Under the pieces are notes generated by a model that was not told where the DNA came from, searched no databases, and saw only the letters and a list, made by a program, of their open reading frames with translations. The translations under genes and the position numbers were made by a program. From Anaerolineaceae bacterium UBA6107 (GTDB lineage Bacteria; Chloroflexota; Anaerolineae; Anaerolineales; Anaerolineaceae), in NCBI GenBank assembly GCA_002428455.1, contig DIWL01000013.1, positions 1 through 16,966 of the forward strand: 16,966 nt of DNA, written 5' to 3'. Below, piece by piece: positions 5,818-14,465 of the stretch (position 1 is its first letter; the number at the start of each line of letters is the position of its first letter).

Positions 5818-6478
5818 GTTCGACCCTTCCCTCATCCCATCCTCCCCTGACCTCTCGTTCGAACAAAATTTGTGGCAGGCCGGCGTTGATTTCATCGCCG
5901 GTGTGGATGAAGCCGGCCGTGGCGCCTGGGCAGGTCCGGTAACCGCCGCGGCAGTGCTTCTTCCCCCATTTACACCATCCACCAACATATTTTCGGACGT
6001 GCGGGATTCCAAGCAATTGAGCGCACAGAAGCGCTACGCCCTCGAACCACTGATTCGCAGCAACGCGCTGGCCTGGGGGATCGGTTTTGCCACGAACGAA
6101 GAGATCGACCAGGTCGGTATCCTGCCCGCCACGCGGTTGGCCATGCGCCGCGCACTGGAATGCCTGCGCCCTGCACCGCAGCATCTGTTGCTTGATGCTT
6201 TATTTCTTCCGGAAATGAACACGCCGCAAACCGCGTTGATCAAAGGCGATCAGCGCAGCCTAAGCATCGCCGCCGCTTCCATCCTCGCTAAAACAGCCCG
6301 TGATCGCTTTATGGTGGAACTGGGGGAGAGCCACACGAGCTATTCTTTTAAACGCAACAAGGGCTACGGCACCCGCGTCCACCAGGCCGCGCTGGCAAAT
6401 TTTGGTCCCTCTCCCGCGCACCGCTTCAGTTTCGCCCCTGTGACACACCTGCTCAAAAAGAAAACGGGCGCTGATTGA
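5807..6478 (+). CDS. rnhB: Ribonuclease HII
   Basis: A 223-residue RNase HII, which cuts RNA in RNA-DNA hybrids and removes ribonucleotides misincorporated in DNA. It has the signature GVDEAGRGAWAGPV (32-45) with catalytic Asp34 and Glu35, DSKQLSAQKR (67-76), the third acid Asp130 in LLLDALFLP, the substrate-reading GDQRSLSIAAASILAK (147-162) and the fourth acid Asp166. The length suits the family. The ATG at 5807 lies inside the end of the glycosyltransferase gene (11-base overlap in another frame), so it is translated from the same mRNA. The 28 residues before the conserved core are somewhat longer than usual but plausible. It converges with the P-type ATPase gene 29 bases further on. Confidence 0.96.
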   Translation: MASKFDPSLIPSSPDLSFEQNLWQAGVDFIAGVDEAGRGAWAGPVTAAAVLLPPFTPSTNIFSDVRDSKQLSAQKRYALEPLIRSNALAWGIGFATNEEIDQVGILPATRLAMRRALECLRPAPQHLLLDALFLPEMNTPQTALIKGDQRSLSIAAASILAKTARDRFMVELGESHTSYSFKRNKGYGTRVHQAALANFGPSPAHRFSFAPVTHLLKKKTGAD

Positions 6479-6490
6479 TGAACGCCCGTT
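6453..6490 (-). terminator. Rho-independent terminator of the P-type ATPase gene
   Basis: Arms 6463-6470 and 6483-6490 form an 8-bp AACGGGCG/CGCCCGTT stem with a 12-nt loop. Read on the minus strand it is followed by TTTTCTTTTTG, so it ends the leftward transcript. It overlaps the last codons of rnhB and has no T-run on the plus side. Confidence 0.75.
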
Positions 6491-6507
6491 GAGATCAATG
6501 GATCTGG

Positions 6508-9387
6508 TTACGCCTGTGCCACTTCTTTTTTCGCCCGGCGGTTGGTTAGCCATTTAACCAGTTCAGCCACCACAGAAGGGATGAGCAGCAGCGGCAGGAT
6601 CAACTCCCATTGTGAAAAGCCTAAGGGAACTGTTTTAAAGATCGGGTTCAGGAAGGGCAGGTATACCACCGCCATCACCAGCACAAACGAGAACAATACT
6701 GCGATATTTATCCATTTGTTGGTGAAAATGCCCAGTTTCAGCAGCGGATAGCGTTCAGAACGCGCAGTGAAAGCCCGCAGCAATTCAGAAGTGGATAATG
6801 TCACAAACGCCATTGTTTCGGCTAATTCAAGGTTATCGATTGGTGACCCACCCTTGTGAGTTAGTCCGACCCAGAAGGCTAACAGCGTGATGGTGGTAAT
6901 GGCGATCGTCTGGGTAATCACACCGATCGTCATGTGCCTGTTGATAATGGGTTCCTTTGGAGACCGCGGGGGTTGATCCATGATATCCGGGTCGCCTTTT
7001 TCGGTGCTCAAGGCCAGCGCTGGCGCGCCGTCTGTGACCAGGTTCAGCCACAGCAATTGGATCGGTGCCAGCGGAGAAAGCTGTTCAGCCGTAAGTTCCG
7101 GGAATAGCAGGAACCCAAGCGCTGACGGCAGGAAGATGATCATGATCTCAGCCATGTTGCAGGAAATCAAAAAATACACAAACTTGCGGATGTTCGAGTA
7201 AATGATCCTGCCCTGTTCAACCGCGGATACAATGCTGACATAATTGTCATCTGTCAGAACCATGTCAGCGGTATCCTTGGCCACGTCGGTGCCGGTGATA
7301 CCCATTGAAACGCCAATATCCGCCTGTTTGATGGCGGGAGCGTCGTTCACGCCGTCACCGGTCATCGCCACAACCTCGCCGTTTGCCTGAAGGGCGGTAA
7401 CGATGCGTAATTTATGCTCCGGTGAAACCCGGGCGTACACATCGGTCCTCATAACCTCTTCTTTCAACTCTTCATCAGACATGACTTCCAGCTGCGCCCC
7501 TGTGAGCACATTGTGCCCCCGCTTCAGCAAGCCAATGCTCTCGGCGATGGCACGTGCCGTATTGGGGTAATCCCCCGTGATCATGATCGTGCGGATGCCC
7601 GCCCTGGTAGCTGTTTCCAGTGCTGGGGTCACCTCAGGACGCGCCGGATCGATCATTCCGATCAAACCGACAAACACGAGATCCTGCTCCAGCTCCTCCC
7701 GCTTTGCTCCTTCGGGTAATACCTTCACCAACCGGTAAGCCACACCCAGCACCCGCAACGCCTCGTCGGTCATTTCATCGTTCGCAGCCAGGATGTTTTT
7801 CTGTTTTGCTTCATCCAGCAGAACCGGCTCACCCCCTGTGATCGGTTCGTAGAATTTACATAATTTCATTACCACGTCCGGCGCCCCCTTGACGACGATC
7901 ACCTGACATCCTTCCCGCTCCCCCTCTTTGAAAGGCGAAAGATCATCAAAACGGGGATCCGTAACCGAGTGGACCGTCACCATGCGCTTGAAGTCAGAAT
8001 CAAAGGGTATTTCGTTGGTGCGCGGGAAGGCTTTATTCAGTGCATGGGTTGCGCCACCTGCCTTGTAAGCCGCCACCAGGATCGATCCCTCCGTGGGATC
8101 TCCTACCATTCGGAAGTCACGGCTGCCGTCTTCCTTCTCGGTCTCCTCAAGCACCGCGTCATTGTTCAACACACCCAGCCATAAAGCGGAGCGGATGGGC
8201 GGGTAGTCCTTGAGGTCAGCTTTCTTATCACCAACGTAGAATTCACCCACCGGTATATACCCCTGGCCGGTGACCTTCACCATCGTATCATCCGCCCAAA
8301 CCCGTGTGACGGTCATTTCGTTCTGAGTCAGCGTGCCGGTCTTATCCGAGCAGATAACCGTGGCAGACCCTAGCGTTTCAACGGATGACAGCCGCCGGAT
8401 CAGGGCATGCCGCTTGATCATCTCCTGCATACCGAGCGCCAGGCTCACCGTCACAACCGCCGGCAGTCCTTCAGGCACTGCAGCGACCGCCAGGCTTACT
8501 GCGATCATAAAGAGGCCAATGATCAGGTTGAGATCGATGACGCCCGCGCTTTGAATGAGTCCCACTGCAAAAACCAGGCCACTCACGACCAGGGCGGCGT
8601 ATCCAAGCGTCTTTCCCAGCTGATCAAGTTTCTTTTGCAGCGGGGTCTGTTCCTCCTGCACCGATTGCAGCATGGTGGCAATCAAACCAAGCTGGGTGTG
8701 CATGCCCGTGCTGGTGATCACGCCCTTGCCGCGCCCATAATTGACGACTGTGCCCATGAACGCGGAGTTCTTGCGATCTCCCAGTGAGGCTTCCGGGTCA
8801 AGGGTAGCTGCTGCGTTCTTCTGCACCGGAACCGACTCGCCCGTGAGGGCTGCCTCCTCCACCCGCAGGTTCACCGCTTCGATCAGCCGCACATCCGCCG
8901 GAATGTAATAACCGGCTTCCAGGAATACAATGTCTCCCGGCACAAGTTCCGGACCGGGTATGGTCACCCGTTTACCGTCGCGCAGCACCTGGCTGTCAGG
9001 CGCCGACATGCGTTTGAGGGCTGCCAGCGCTTCTTCGGCGCGGGATTCCTGTACGACCCCCAACACCGTGTTAAGCAGTACGATGGCGATGATGGCGATC
9101 GCTTCAACCGGTTCGTTCAAAACAGCTGAAAGAATGGCAGCTCCCAGCAGCAAAATGATCACAAAACTTCTTAACTGTTCAATGATCATTTGAAGATAAG
9201 TGCGCCGTGGTTTCTCCTGTAACTGGTTCGGGCCGTATTGCGCCAACCTGCGCTGGGCTTCTGCGGTCGTCAACCCTTGCGCCAGGGGGGTTTCCAGGCG
9301 CGCCAGCGTCTCTTCTGTACTTAACGAATGCCATGTCACTGAGAGTTCGTTGTTATTGGCGGTGATTTTTCCGTTCAAATCACTCAT
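6508..9387 (-). CDS. Calcium-transporting P-type ATPase (type IIA, SERCA-like)
   Basis: A complete 959-residue P2-type cation ATPase. It shows TGES (182-185, actuator domain), PEGLP in M4 (305-309), the phosphorylation site CSDKTGTLT with Asp348, KGAP (500-503), TGD (604-606) and TGDGVNDAP (676-684). The ligands of both calcium sites of SERCA appear conserved when aligned by eye: Glu306 in M4, Asn744 and Glu747 in M5, Asn782, Thr785 and Asp786 in M6, and Glu869 in M8. It should therefore export Ca2+ at the cytoplasmic membrane using ATP; Mn2+ is an alternative. The ATG at 9387 has AGGAGT 7-8 nt before it. The gene starts 32 bases after glgC on the same strand, so the two may share a transcript, and it ends at a clear terminator. 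Confidence 0.93.
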   Translation of the reverse strand: MSDLNGKITANNNELSVTWHSLSTEETLARLETPLAQGLTTAEAQRRLAQYGPNQLQEKPRRTYLQMIIEQLRSFVIILLLGAAILSAVLNEPVEAIAIIAIVLLNTVLGVVQESRAEEALAALKRMSAPDSQVLRDGKRVTIPGPELVPGDIVFLEAGYYIPADVRLIEAVNLRVEEAALTGESVPVQKNAAATLDPEASLGDRKNSAFMGTVVNYGRGKGVITSTGMHTQLGLIATMLQSVQEEQTPLQKKLDQLGKTLGYAALVVSGLVFAVGLIQSAGVIDLNLIIGLFMIAVSLAVAAVPEGLPAVVTVSLALGMQEMIKRHALIRRLSSVETLGSATVICSDKTGTLTQNEMTVTRVWADDTMVKVTGQGYIPVGEFYVGDKKADLKDYPPIRSALWLGVLNNDAVLEETEKEDGSRDFRMVGDPTEGSILVAAYKAGGATHALNKAFPRTNEIPFDSDFKRMVTVHSVTDPRFDDLSPFKEGEREGCQVIVVKGAPDVVMKLCKFYEPITGGEPVLLDEAKQKNILAANDEMTDEALRVLGVAYRLVKVLPEGAKREELEQDLVFVGLIGMIDPARPEVTPALETATRAGIRTIMITGDYPNTARAIAESIGLLKRGHNVLTGAQLEVMSDEELKEEVMRTDVYARVSPEHKLRIVTALQANGEVVAMTGDGVNDAPAIKQADIGVSMGITGTDVAKDTADMVLTDDNYVSIVSAVEQGRIIYSNIRKFVYFLISCNMAEIMIIFLPSALGFLLFPELTAEQLSPLAPIQLLWLNLVTDGAPALALSTEKGDPDIMDQPPRSPKEPIINRHMTIGVITQTIAITTITLLAFWVGLTHKGGSPIDNLELAETMAFVTLSTSELLRAFTARSERYPLLKLGIFTNKWINIAVLFSFVLVMAVVYLPFLNPIFKTVPLGFSQWELILPLLLIPSVVAELVKWLTNRRAKKEVAQA

Positions 9388-9419
9388 TTGTCAGACTCCT
9401 GAATGCTAAGGTTTCCAAG

Positions 9420-10676
9420 CTATGGACAGATCTTTGTACCTGGTGCCAGTGTTGCCGATTTGGGAACAACTACGATCCCATCCCGCACCACCCAGCCGTC
9501 TCCATCCAAGTCTGTGCCGGGCGGGAATTTTTTGATTATAACCCCCTTGCCGATGCGGGCATTCTTATCAATGATCGCGCCCTCAATATAACAATCCGGA
9601 CCGATCTCCATAGGTGCGACCCTGGCCTGAGTCGTCTCCGGCCATTCGTAATAGTCGTTACCCATCAACACACTGTCAATGATGGTGGTTCCCCCGCGGA
9701 TTTGGCTGCGCAAACCTACGATGGAGTGAGTGATTTTTGATTGCTCAATGCGACAACCCTCGGCCAGCAGGACATTCATAAGTTCGCTCTCCTCCACCGA
9801 GGAACCCGGCAGAAAGCGTGGATGACTGTAAATGGGAAACTTTTGGTCAAAGAAGTTAAATGGTGGATTCGGTTCGGTCAGCGCCAGGTTTGCCTGGTAG
9901 AAGGAGCGGATCGTCCCGATGTCCTCCCAGAAACCTTCGAATCCATACCCGAATACCTGGTGCGTTTTTATTGCCGCGGGTATGACGTGAGAACCAAAAT
10001 CATCATAATCGTACGTCCGCAGCAGGTCGACCAACACCTTCGTATTGAAGAGATAGATTCCCATCGAACCAAGGTACGGGCGCTCTGGATCGTCCAGGCT
10101 GGCGATTTCCTGCAATACCGCTGGATCGGTCGGCTTCTCGTGAAAATCCGTGATCTTGCCAGAGGAATCCCGTTTGAGGATACCAAAACGTTTCGCGTCT
10201 GCTTGTGAAACCGGCTGAACAGCAACCGTGATATCAGCACCCTTCGCAACGTGAAATTCGACCATCTTGCTGTAATCCATCCGGTAGAGATGGTCGCCTG
10301 CCAGGATCAGCACGTATTCCGTGCGCGCGGATGAGATCTCGAGCAATTGCTTGCGCACCGCGTCAGCCGTACCCTGGTACCAATTGATATTCTCTACTGT
10401 CTGCTCCGCCGCCCAAATCTGTACCCAACCGGTGTGGAAGGCATCAAAGTTATAGGTGCGGGAGATATGACGATGCAATGACACCGAATTGAACTGGGTC
10501 AGTACAGCAATGCGATAGATCCCGGAATTAATGCAGTTACTGATGGGAATATCGATCAGGCGGTACTTGCCGGCCATAGGCACGGCAGGCTTGGAACGCT
10601 CCTTTGTTAATGGGTAAAGCCGGGCGCCTCGCCCTCCGCCCAGAATAACACCTAGAACATCATCCTTTCCAGCCAT
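9420..10676 (-). CDS. glgC: Glucose-1-phosphate adenylyltransferase (ADP-glucose pyrophosphorylase)
   Basis: A 418-residue GlgC, which makes ADP-glucose from ATP and glucose-1-phosphate as the first committed step of glycogen synthesis. It has the nucleotide loop GGGRGARLYPLT (13-24), PAVPMAGKYRLIDIPISNC (30-48), YQGTADAVRKQL (100-111), LAGDHLYRMDY (125-135), FHEKP (178-182), GSMGIYLF (203-210) and the sugar-binding FWEDIGTI (249-256). The C-terminal third holds left-handed beta-helix hexapeptides as in all GlgC proteins. PAVPMAGKYRLIDIPISNCINS is closer to the cyanobacterial/plant type than to the enterobacterial one. GGAGGG lies 6 nt before the ATG. No other glycogen gene is in the window. 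It lies between a rhomboid gene and a P-type ATPase, neither with an obvious link to glycogen. Confidence 0.96.
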   Translation of the reverse strand: MAGKDDVLGVILGGGRGARLYPLTKERSKPAVPMAGKYRLIDIPISNCINSGIYRIAVLTQFNSVSLHRHISRTYNFDAFHTGWVQIWAAEQTVENINWYQGTADAVRKQLLEISSARTEYVLILAGDHLYRMDYSKMVEFHVAKGADITVAVQPVSQADAKRFGILKRDSSGKITDFHEKPTDPAVLQEIASLDDPERPYLGSMGIYLFNTKVLVDLLRTYDYDDFGSHVIPAAIKTHQVFGYGFEGFWEDIGTIRSFYQANLALTEPNPPFNFFDQKFPIYSHPRFLPGSSVEESELMNVLLAEGCRIEQSKITHSIVGLRSQIRGGTTIIDSVLMGNDYYEWPETTQARVAPMEIGPDCYIEGAIIDKNARIGKGVIIKKFPPGTDLDGDGWVVRDGIVVVPKSATLAPGTKICP

Positions 10677-10742
10677 TTCCTTCCCTCCATCGATACTTTT
10701 ATGGATAGCTATGCGGCTTACTGAAGGCTATAAACGTACTGT

Positions 10743-10771
10743 AGAATAGATTGAGCACAATAAGAAAACAA
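10743..10771 (-). promoter_or_regulatory. Candidate promoter for glgC
   Basis: On the minus strand TTGTTT (10771-10766), a 17-bp spacer and TATTCT (10748-10743), about 65 bases before the glgC ATG, within the 128-base gap that follows the rhomboid gene. A moderate match by eye only. Confidence 0.4.
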
Positions 10772-10804
10772 ATACTACAACCAGCTGAGATCGCCGGGCT
10801 CGAT

Positions 10805-11464
10805 CTAATAGTAGGCTGGCGGTAGCGAACGGACTTTTCCGCGGAAGAAATAGGAAAGCAGTAATCCACCGAAGAAGCCGCCAATATGCGCCATGTAAGC
10901 CACCCCTCCTGTCGCGCTGGCTGTGGTTCCAACCGTGCCGATCCCGCTGAGTAACTGCAGAAGGATCCAGCCGCCTATAACGATCAGCGCCGGCAGATGT
11001 ACGATCCACATCCACAACAGCACGCGTACCTTGCGGCGCGGGAAGAGCACCAGGTATGCGCCCAGTACTCCCGCAATCGCACCTGAAGCCCCCAGGTTGG
11101 GAATATTGACCAGCGGCGCGGCAATGTACTGCACCGCCATCGCAACGATCCCGCAAAGAACATAGAACAGCAGGAACTTGACATGCCCGAAGCGGTCCTC
11201 CACGTTGTCACCAAAGATGAGCAGATATAACATGTTGCCGCCCAGGTGCAGCCAGCCGGCATGCATGAACATGGAAGTAAAGATGGTGATGAAATTTCCA
11301 GCCGGATCCTGGGAAAAACGTGCGGGAATGAACGACCACATGGTAATGAACCCGTCCCCGCCGGCCAGTTCAAGGAAGAACACGCCCACGTTGGCAAGAA
11401 CCAGTAACCATGTGACCACCGGCACCAGCCTGCGCTGGGAATTATCATCTCCAATTGGAATCAT
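10805..11464 (-). CDS. Rhomboid-family intramembrane serine protease
   Basis: A 219-residue polytopic membrane protein with the rhomboid signature: HAGWLHLGGNMLYL (68-81, with His73 and Asn77 near the active site), the nucleophile Ser128 in GASGAIAG, and the partner His193 in MAHIGGFFGG. Several hydrophobic helices surround these (about 15-33, 75-86, 95-118, 127-141, 149-173 and 188-206). It cuts other membrane proteins within or near the bilayer; the substrate is unknown. The opening MIPIGDDN is typical of a widespread bacterial rhomboid subgroup and supports the start, which has AGAGGG about 8 nt upstream. First gene of the leftward run rhomboid, glgC, ATPase. Confidence 0.94.
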   Translation of the reverse strand: MIPIGDDNSQRRLVPVVTWLLVLANVGVFFLELAGGDGFITMWSFIPARFSQDPAGNFITIFTSMFMHAGWLHLGGNMLYLLIFGDNVEDRFGHVKFLLFYVLCGIVAMAVQYIAAPLVNIPNLGASGAIAGVLGAYLVLFPRRKVRVLLWMWIVHLPALIVIGGWILLQLLSGIGTVGTTASATGGVAYMAHIGGFFGGLLLSYFFRGKVRSLPPAYY

Positions 11465-11496
11465 GCATTACCCTCTCTCATACCCGGATTACCTGA

Positions 11497-11525
11497 AGTA
11501 TAGATGTTTTTTTTCAGGCGCGCAA
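11497..11525 (-). promoter_or_regulatory. Candidate promoter for the rhomboid gene
   Basis: Minus strand TTGCGC (11525-11520), 17-bp spacer, TATACT (11502-11497). The start would fall about 25 bases before the ATG. The -10 is good and the -35 weak. Confidence 0.45.
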
Positions 11526-11601
11526 TATTTGACTTGCACCTTTGTTAACACGCTCGGAGCTCTGCCTAACATTCCACCAAAGTTGGATCGTACGATTATG
11601 G

Positions 11602-11639
11602 AATAAACAAAAGAACAGGGCGTTTGCACACCCTGTTCT
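11602..11639 (-). terminator. Rho-independent terminator of clpC
   Basis: A perfect 9-bp stem (11612-11620 with 11631-11639), followed on the minus strand by TTTTGTTTATTC. It lies 35 bases past the clpC stop codon. Confidence 0.8.
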
Positions 11640-11674
11640 GGTAATCAGGTTTTCAGATTGATTCAAGTGAACGG

Positions 11675-14197
11675 TCAGAGCGCAACCTGTTCCGGTTCTT
11701 CTCTTTCGCTCACTTTTGGCGTTATCTTGGGAACCGGGTGTTTACGGTTGCGTTTCAGGACGATCTCCTTATCCTTGTTCACATCCACCAGTACCGAATC
11801 ACCGGTTTTGAACTCGTGCGAGAGAACTGCATCTGAAAGACGGTCCTCCACCTTGTCCTGGATGACGCGTCGCAGCGGGCGTGCTCCCATTTCCGGGTTG
11901 TAACCCTCTTCCGAGAGGTATTCAAGTGCGGCATCTGAAGCGCTGAGCGTGATGTTGTGTTCTGCCATGCGCTCCGCCACCTTCGCCAGCTCCAGGTTAA
12001 CGATCTGGCGAATATCTTCACGGTTGAGCGGATGAAAGACGATCACCCCATCAAGCCGGTTGATGAACTCCGGTCGGAACACTTTGCGCAGCGATTCCAG
12101 CAGTTTTTTACGCATTTCCTCGTAGTTCTTTTCCTCGGTTTCCTTCTCATCATGTTTCAGGGTGAAGCCCAGGCTGCCCTGGCGGCGGATCATCTCCGCG
12201 CCAATATTGGAGGTCATCACGATGATGCAGTTGCGGAAATCGACCTTGCGTCCTCGCGCGTCGGAAAGCTGCCCTTCTTCCATGATCTGCAGCAGCATGT
12301 TATGTGTCTCGGGATGCGCCTTCTCCATCTCGTCAAACACCACGATCGAGTAGGGATGGCGGCGGATGGCTTCGGTAAGCTGCCCGGCATCATCGAAACC
12401 AACATACCCCGGAGGCGCGCCGACCAGGCGGCTGACGTTGTGGCGTTCCATGAACTCCGACATGTCGATCTGGATGAGCGCTTCCTCGCTGCCGAACAGG
12501 AAGGAAGCCAGCGCACGGGTGAGGGCGGTCTTGCCCACTCCGGTGGGTCCGAGGAACATGAAGGAGCCGATGGGGCGGCGCGGGTCTTTCAGCCCGGCGC
12601 GTCCGCGGCGTACCGCCTTGGCGATCGTTTTGATCGCTTCCTCCTGCCCGATGATGGTCCTGTTCATCTCTTCTTCCATGTGCAGCAGCCGCTCCGATTC
12701 CTCGGTCGCCAATTGCATCACCGGCACCCCGGTCCACATGGAGACCAGTTCAGCAATGTCATCAGGGCTCACCACGGGGCTTGTGGCGCGGTCCCAGCCG
12801 GTGCGCAGTTTCTCGATGCGCGTCTTCAGATCACTTTCCCGGTTGGAAAGTTCCATGAGATCATCGTTTTGGCCTTTCTGCACAGCTTCCGTGCGCAACG
12901 CCTTAACATCCTTCAGTTCCAGCATCAGCTCCTTGAAGGTCTGCGCCGCCGGACTCTTGTACATGCGTACTCGGGATGATGCCTCGTCGATCAGGTCGAT
13001 CGCCTTGTCCGGCAAAAAGCGTTCGGTCACGTAGCGTGCCGAAAGGTGCGCCGCGGCTTCAAGAGCGGCATCAGAAATGACCAGGCGGTGGTGCTCCTCG
13101 TATGCTTTGCGGATGCCTTTGAGGATCTGTATCGTCTCGTCCACCGTTGGTTCAACGACAAGAATGGGTTGGAAGCGGCGTTCGAGCGCCGCATCTGATT
13201 CAATGTGCTTGCGGTATTCATCCAGCGTAGTGGCGCCCACCACCTGCAGCTCACCGCGGGAAAGCGCGGGCTTGAGGATGTTGGCGGCATCGACCGAAGA
13301 ACCCGCCGATCCGGCACCAACCAGCATGTGCAGTTCATCAATAAAGAGGATCGACTTGGACGCCTTCAATTCATCGATCACTCGTTTCAGGCGTTCCTCG
13401 AACTGACCGCGGTACATCGTACCGGCGACCAGGGAACCCACGTCAAGTTGAAGCACTTTCTTGCCGATGAGCGGCGCGGGTACATCGCCTTCGATAATAC
13501 GCTGGGCGAGCCCTTCCACAATGGCTGTCTTGCCCACACCGGGTTCGCCGATAAGCGCGGGGTTGTTCTTGTTGCGCCGCGCCAGGATCTGGATGACTCG
13601 TTCGATTTCCTGCTGGCGCCCGATCACCGGGTCCAGCTTGCCTTCTTCAGCCAGTACGGTCAGGTCAACCGCCAGCTGATCCACCAGCGGCGTTTTGGCT
13701 TCTTTCTTTTCTTCACGCCGCGCCAGGGGCGCTTGTCCTGCTGAGGTCGGACCGCTGGCGCTGTCTTCCATCACCCGGCGCGTCTGGCGGCGTACCTGTT
13801 CAGGGGTGACGCCCAGTTTACGCAGCACCTCGAGTGCCATACCCTCCGTGGAACGGGTCAAGCCCAATAGCAGGTGTTCGGTACCAACAAATTGATGCCC
13901 CAGCAGTCGCGCTTCTTCAATGGCGTATTCCAGCACCTGCTGTGCGCCTACAGAAAGCTCCAGCGCAGGGGATTCTACGCGCCCGATGGGGGCGAGGCGC
14001 TCCGCCATTTCCTGCACACGGGCGGTTTCCAGCCCCAGTTCGCGCAGGGCGTGACCGGCAATACCGCCTTCCTCTTCGATGAGTCCCAGCAGTATGTGTT
14101 CGGTATTGATCGCGGTATGCCGCATTCGTTCCGCTTCCTGGTGAGCCAGTGAAAGCACCCGGCGTGCGCGTTGAGTAAATCTTTCCATTCCAGCCAA
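11675..14197 (-). CDS. clpC: ATP-dependent Clp protease, ATP-binding subunit ClpC
   Basis: An 840-residue class I Clp/Hsp100 unfoldase. It has two N-terminal Clp repeats (about 6-145). The first AAA+ module has Walker A GEPGVGKT (217-224), Walker B ILFIDE (283-288) and the Arg340-Arg341 pair. A short middle coiled-coil spans about 418-465, the ClpC rather than the ClpB length. The second AAA+ module has Walker A GPTGVGKT (550-557) and Walker B IVVFDE (618-623). The tripeptide LGF at 676-678 sits where ClpC/ClpA proteins dock onto ClpP, so it should feed a ClpP peptidase, which is not in this window. The start is TTG at 14197, because AGGAGG (14206-14211) is 8 nt before it and 17 nt before the in-frame ATG at 14188. 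It is a single-gene unit with a terminator. No mcsA, mcsB or ctsR neighbours are present. Confidence 0.96.
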   Translation of the reverse strand: MAGMERFTQRARRVLSLAHQEAERMRHTAINTEHILLGLIEEEGGIAGHALRELGLETARVQEMAERLAPIGRVESPALELSVGAQQVLEYAIEEARLLGHQFVGTEHLLLGLTRSTEGMALEVLRKLGVTPEQVRRQTRRVMEDSASGPTSAGQAPLARREEKKEAKTPLVDQLAVDLTVLAEEGKLDPVIGRQQEIERVIQILARRNKNNPALIGEPGVGKTAIVEGLAQRIIEGDVPAPLIGKKVLQLDVGSLVAGTMYRGQFEERLKRVIDELKASKSILFIDELHMLVGAGSAGSSVDAANILKPALSRGELQVVGATTLDEYRKHIESDAALERRFQPILVVEPTVDETIQILKGIRKAYEEHHRLVISDAALEAAAHLSARYVTERFLPDKAIDLIDEASSRVRMYKSPAAQTFKELMLELKDVKALRTEAVQKGQNDDLMELSNRESDLKTRIEKLRTGWDRATSPVVSPDDIAELVSMWTGVPVMQLATEESERLLHMEEEMNRTIIGQEEAIKTIAKAVRRGRAGLKDPRRPIGSFMFLGPTGVGKTALTRALASFLFGSEEALIQIDMSEFMERHNVSRLVGAPPGYVGFDDAGQLTEAIRRHPYSIVVFDEMEKAHPETHNMLLQIMEEGQLSDARGRKVDFRNCIIVMTSNIGAEMIRRQGSLGFTLKHDEKETEEKNYEEMRKKLLESLRKVFRPEFINRLDGVIVFHPLNREDIRQIVNLELAKVAERMAEHNITLSASDAALEYLSEEGYNPEMGARPLRRVIQDKVEDRLSDAVLSHEFKTGDSVLVDVNKDKEIVLKRNRKHPVPKITPKVSEREEPEQVAL

Positions 14198-14205
14198 AGG
14201 ATAAA

Positions 14206-14211
14206 CCTCCT
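14206..14211 (-). promoter_or_regulatory. Ribosome-binding site that selects a TTG start for clpC
   Basis: A perfect AGGAGG, 8 nt from TTG 14197 and 17 nt from ATG 14188. The first spacing is normal and the second too long. Confidence 0.7.
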
Positions 14212-14396
14212 AAAAACTTTTGCTTTTACCTGTAATCGAATTGTTAAACCGTTTGTGTTCCGGTTGTTTTTTCGCCCTCATTGTACCGTTAATTGGGACG
14301 AAACTTTTTCTTGATGCTATTGTAGCGCGTGAATATAAATATCTGATAAGAATCATCAAAAGCGTTCTGACTTTGGTATTGATCTTTCAGGGACTG
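14212..14396. other. Divergent intergenic region between clpC and the DUF4143 ATPase
   Basis: Two minus-strand TACAAT boxes (14324-14319 and 14282-14277) could be -10 elements of clpC, but neither has a convincing -35. I see no CIRCE or CtsR-like box. Confidence 0.3.
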
Positions 14397-14459
14397 TTTT
14401 ACAAAATTGTCGTATTTTGTAAATTGTTACTTTACAAAAAATAATGTTATTTGTAAAAT
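14397..14459 (+). promoter_or_regulatory. Duplicated inverted-repeat promoter region of the DUF4143 ATPase (leaderless)
   Basis: Two imperfect tandem modules. The first has TTTACA (14398-14403) and TTTTGTAAA (14415-14423). The second has TTTACA (14431-14436), a 17-bp spacer and TAAAAT (14454-14459), which ends 6 nt before the ATG at 14466. In each module TTTACAAAA and TTTGTAAA form inverted repeats that overlap the core hexamers. The second module is a strong promoter match whose start point would fall on the ATG. Confidence 0.65.
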
Positions 14460-14465
14460 AAGAAC

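Noticed and set aside
5687..6184. Minus-strand open frame of 165 codons opposite GT2 and rnhB
   Set aside because: Cys/Gly/Arg-rich shadow translation; both plus-strand genes have clear catalytic motifs.
11957..12979. Long plus-strand open frame (340 codons) opposite clpC
   Set aside because: Antisense shadow of a highly conserved GC-rich gene; its residues are His/Arg-rich and show no domain, and clpC on the other strand is unmistakable.
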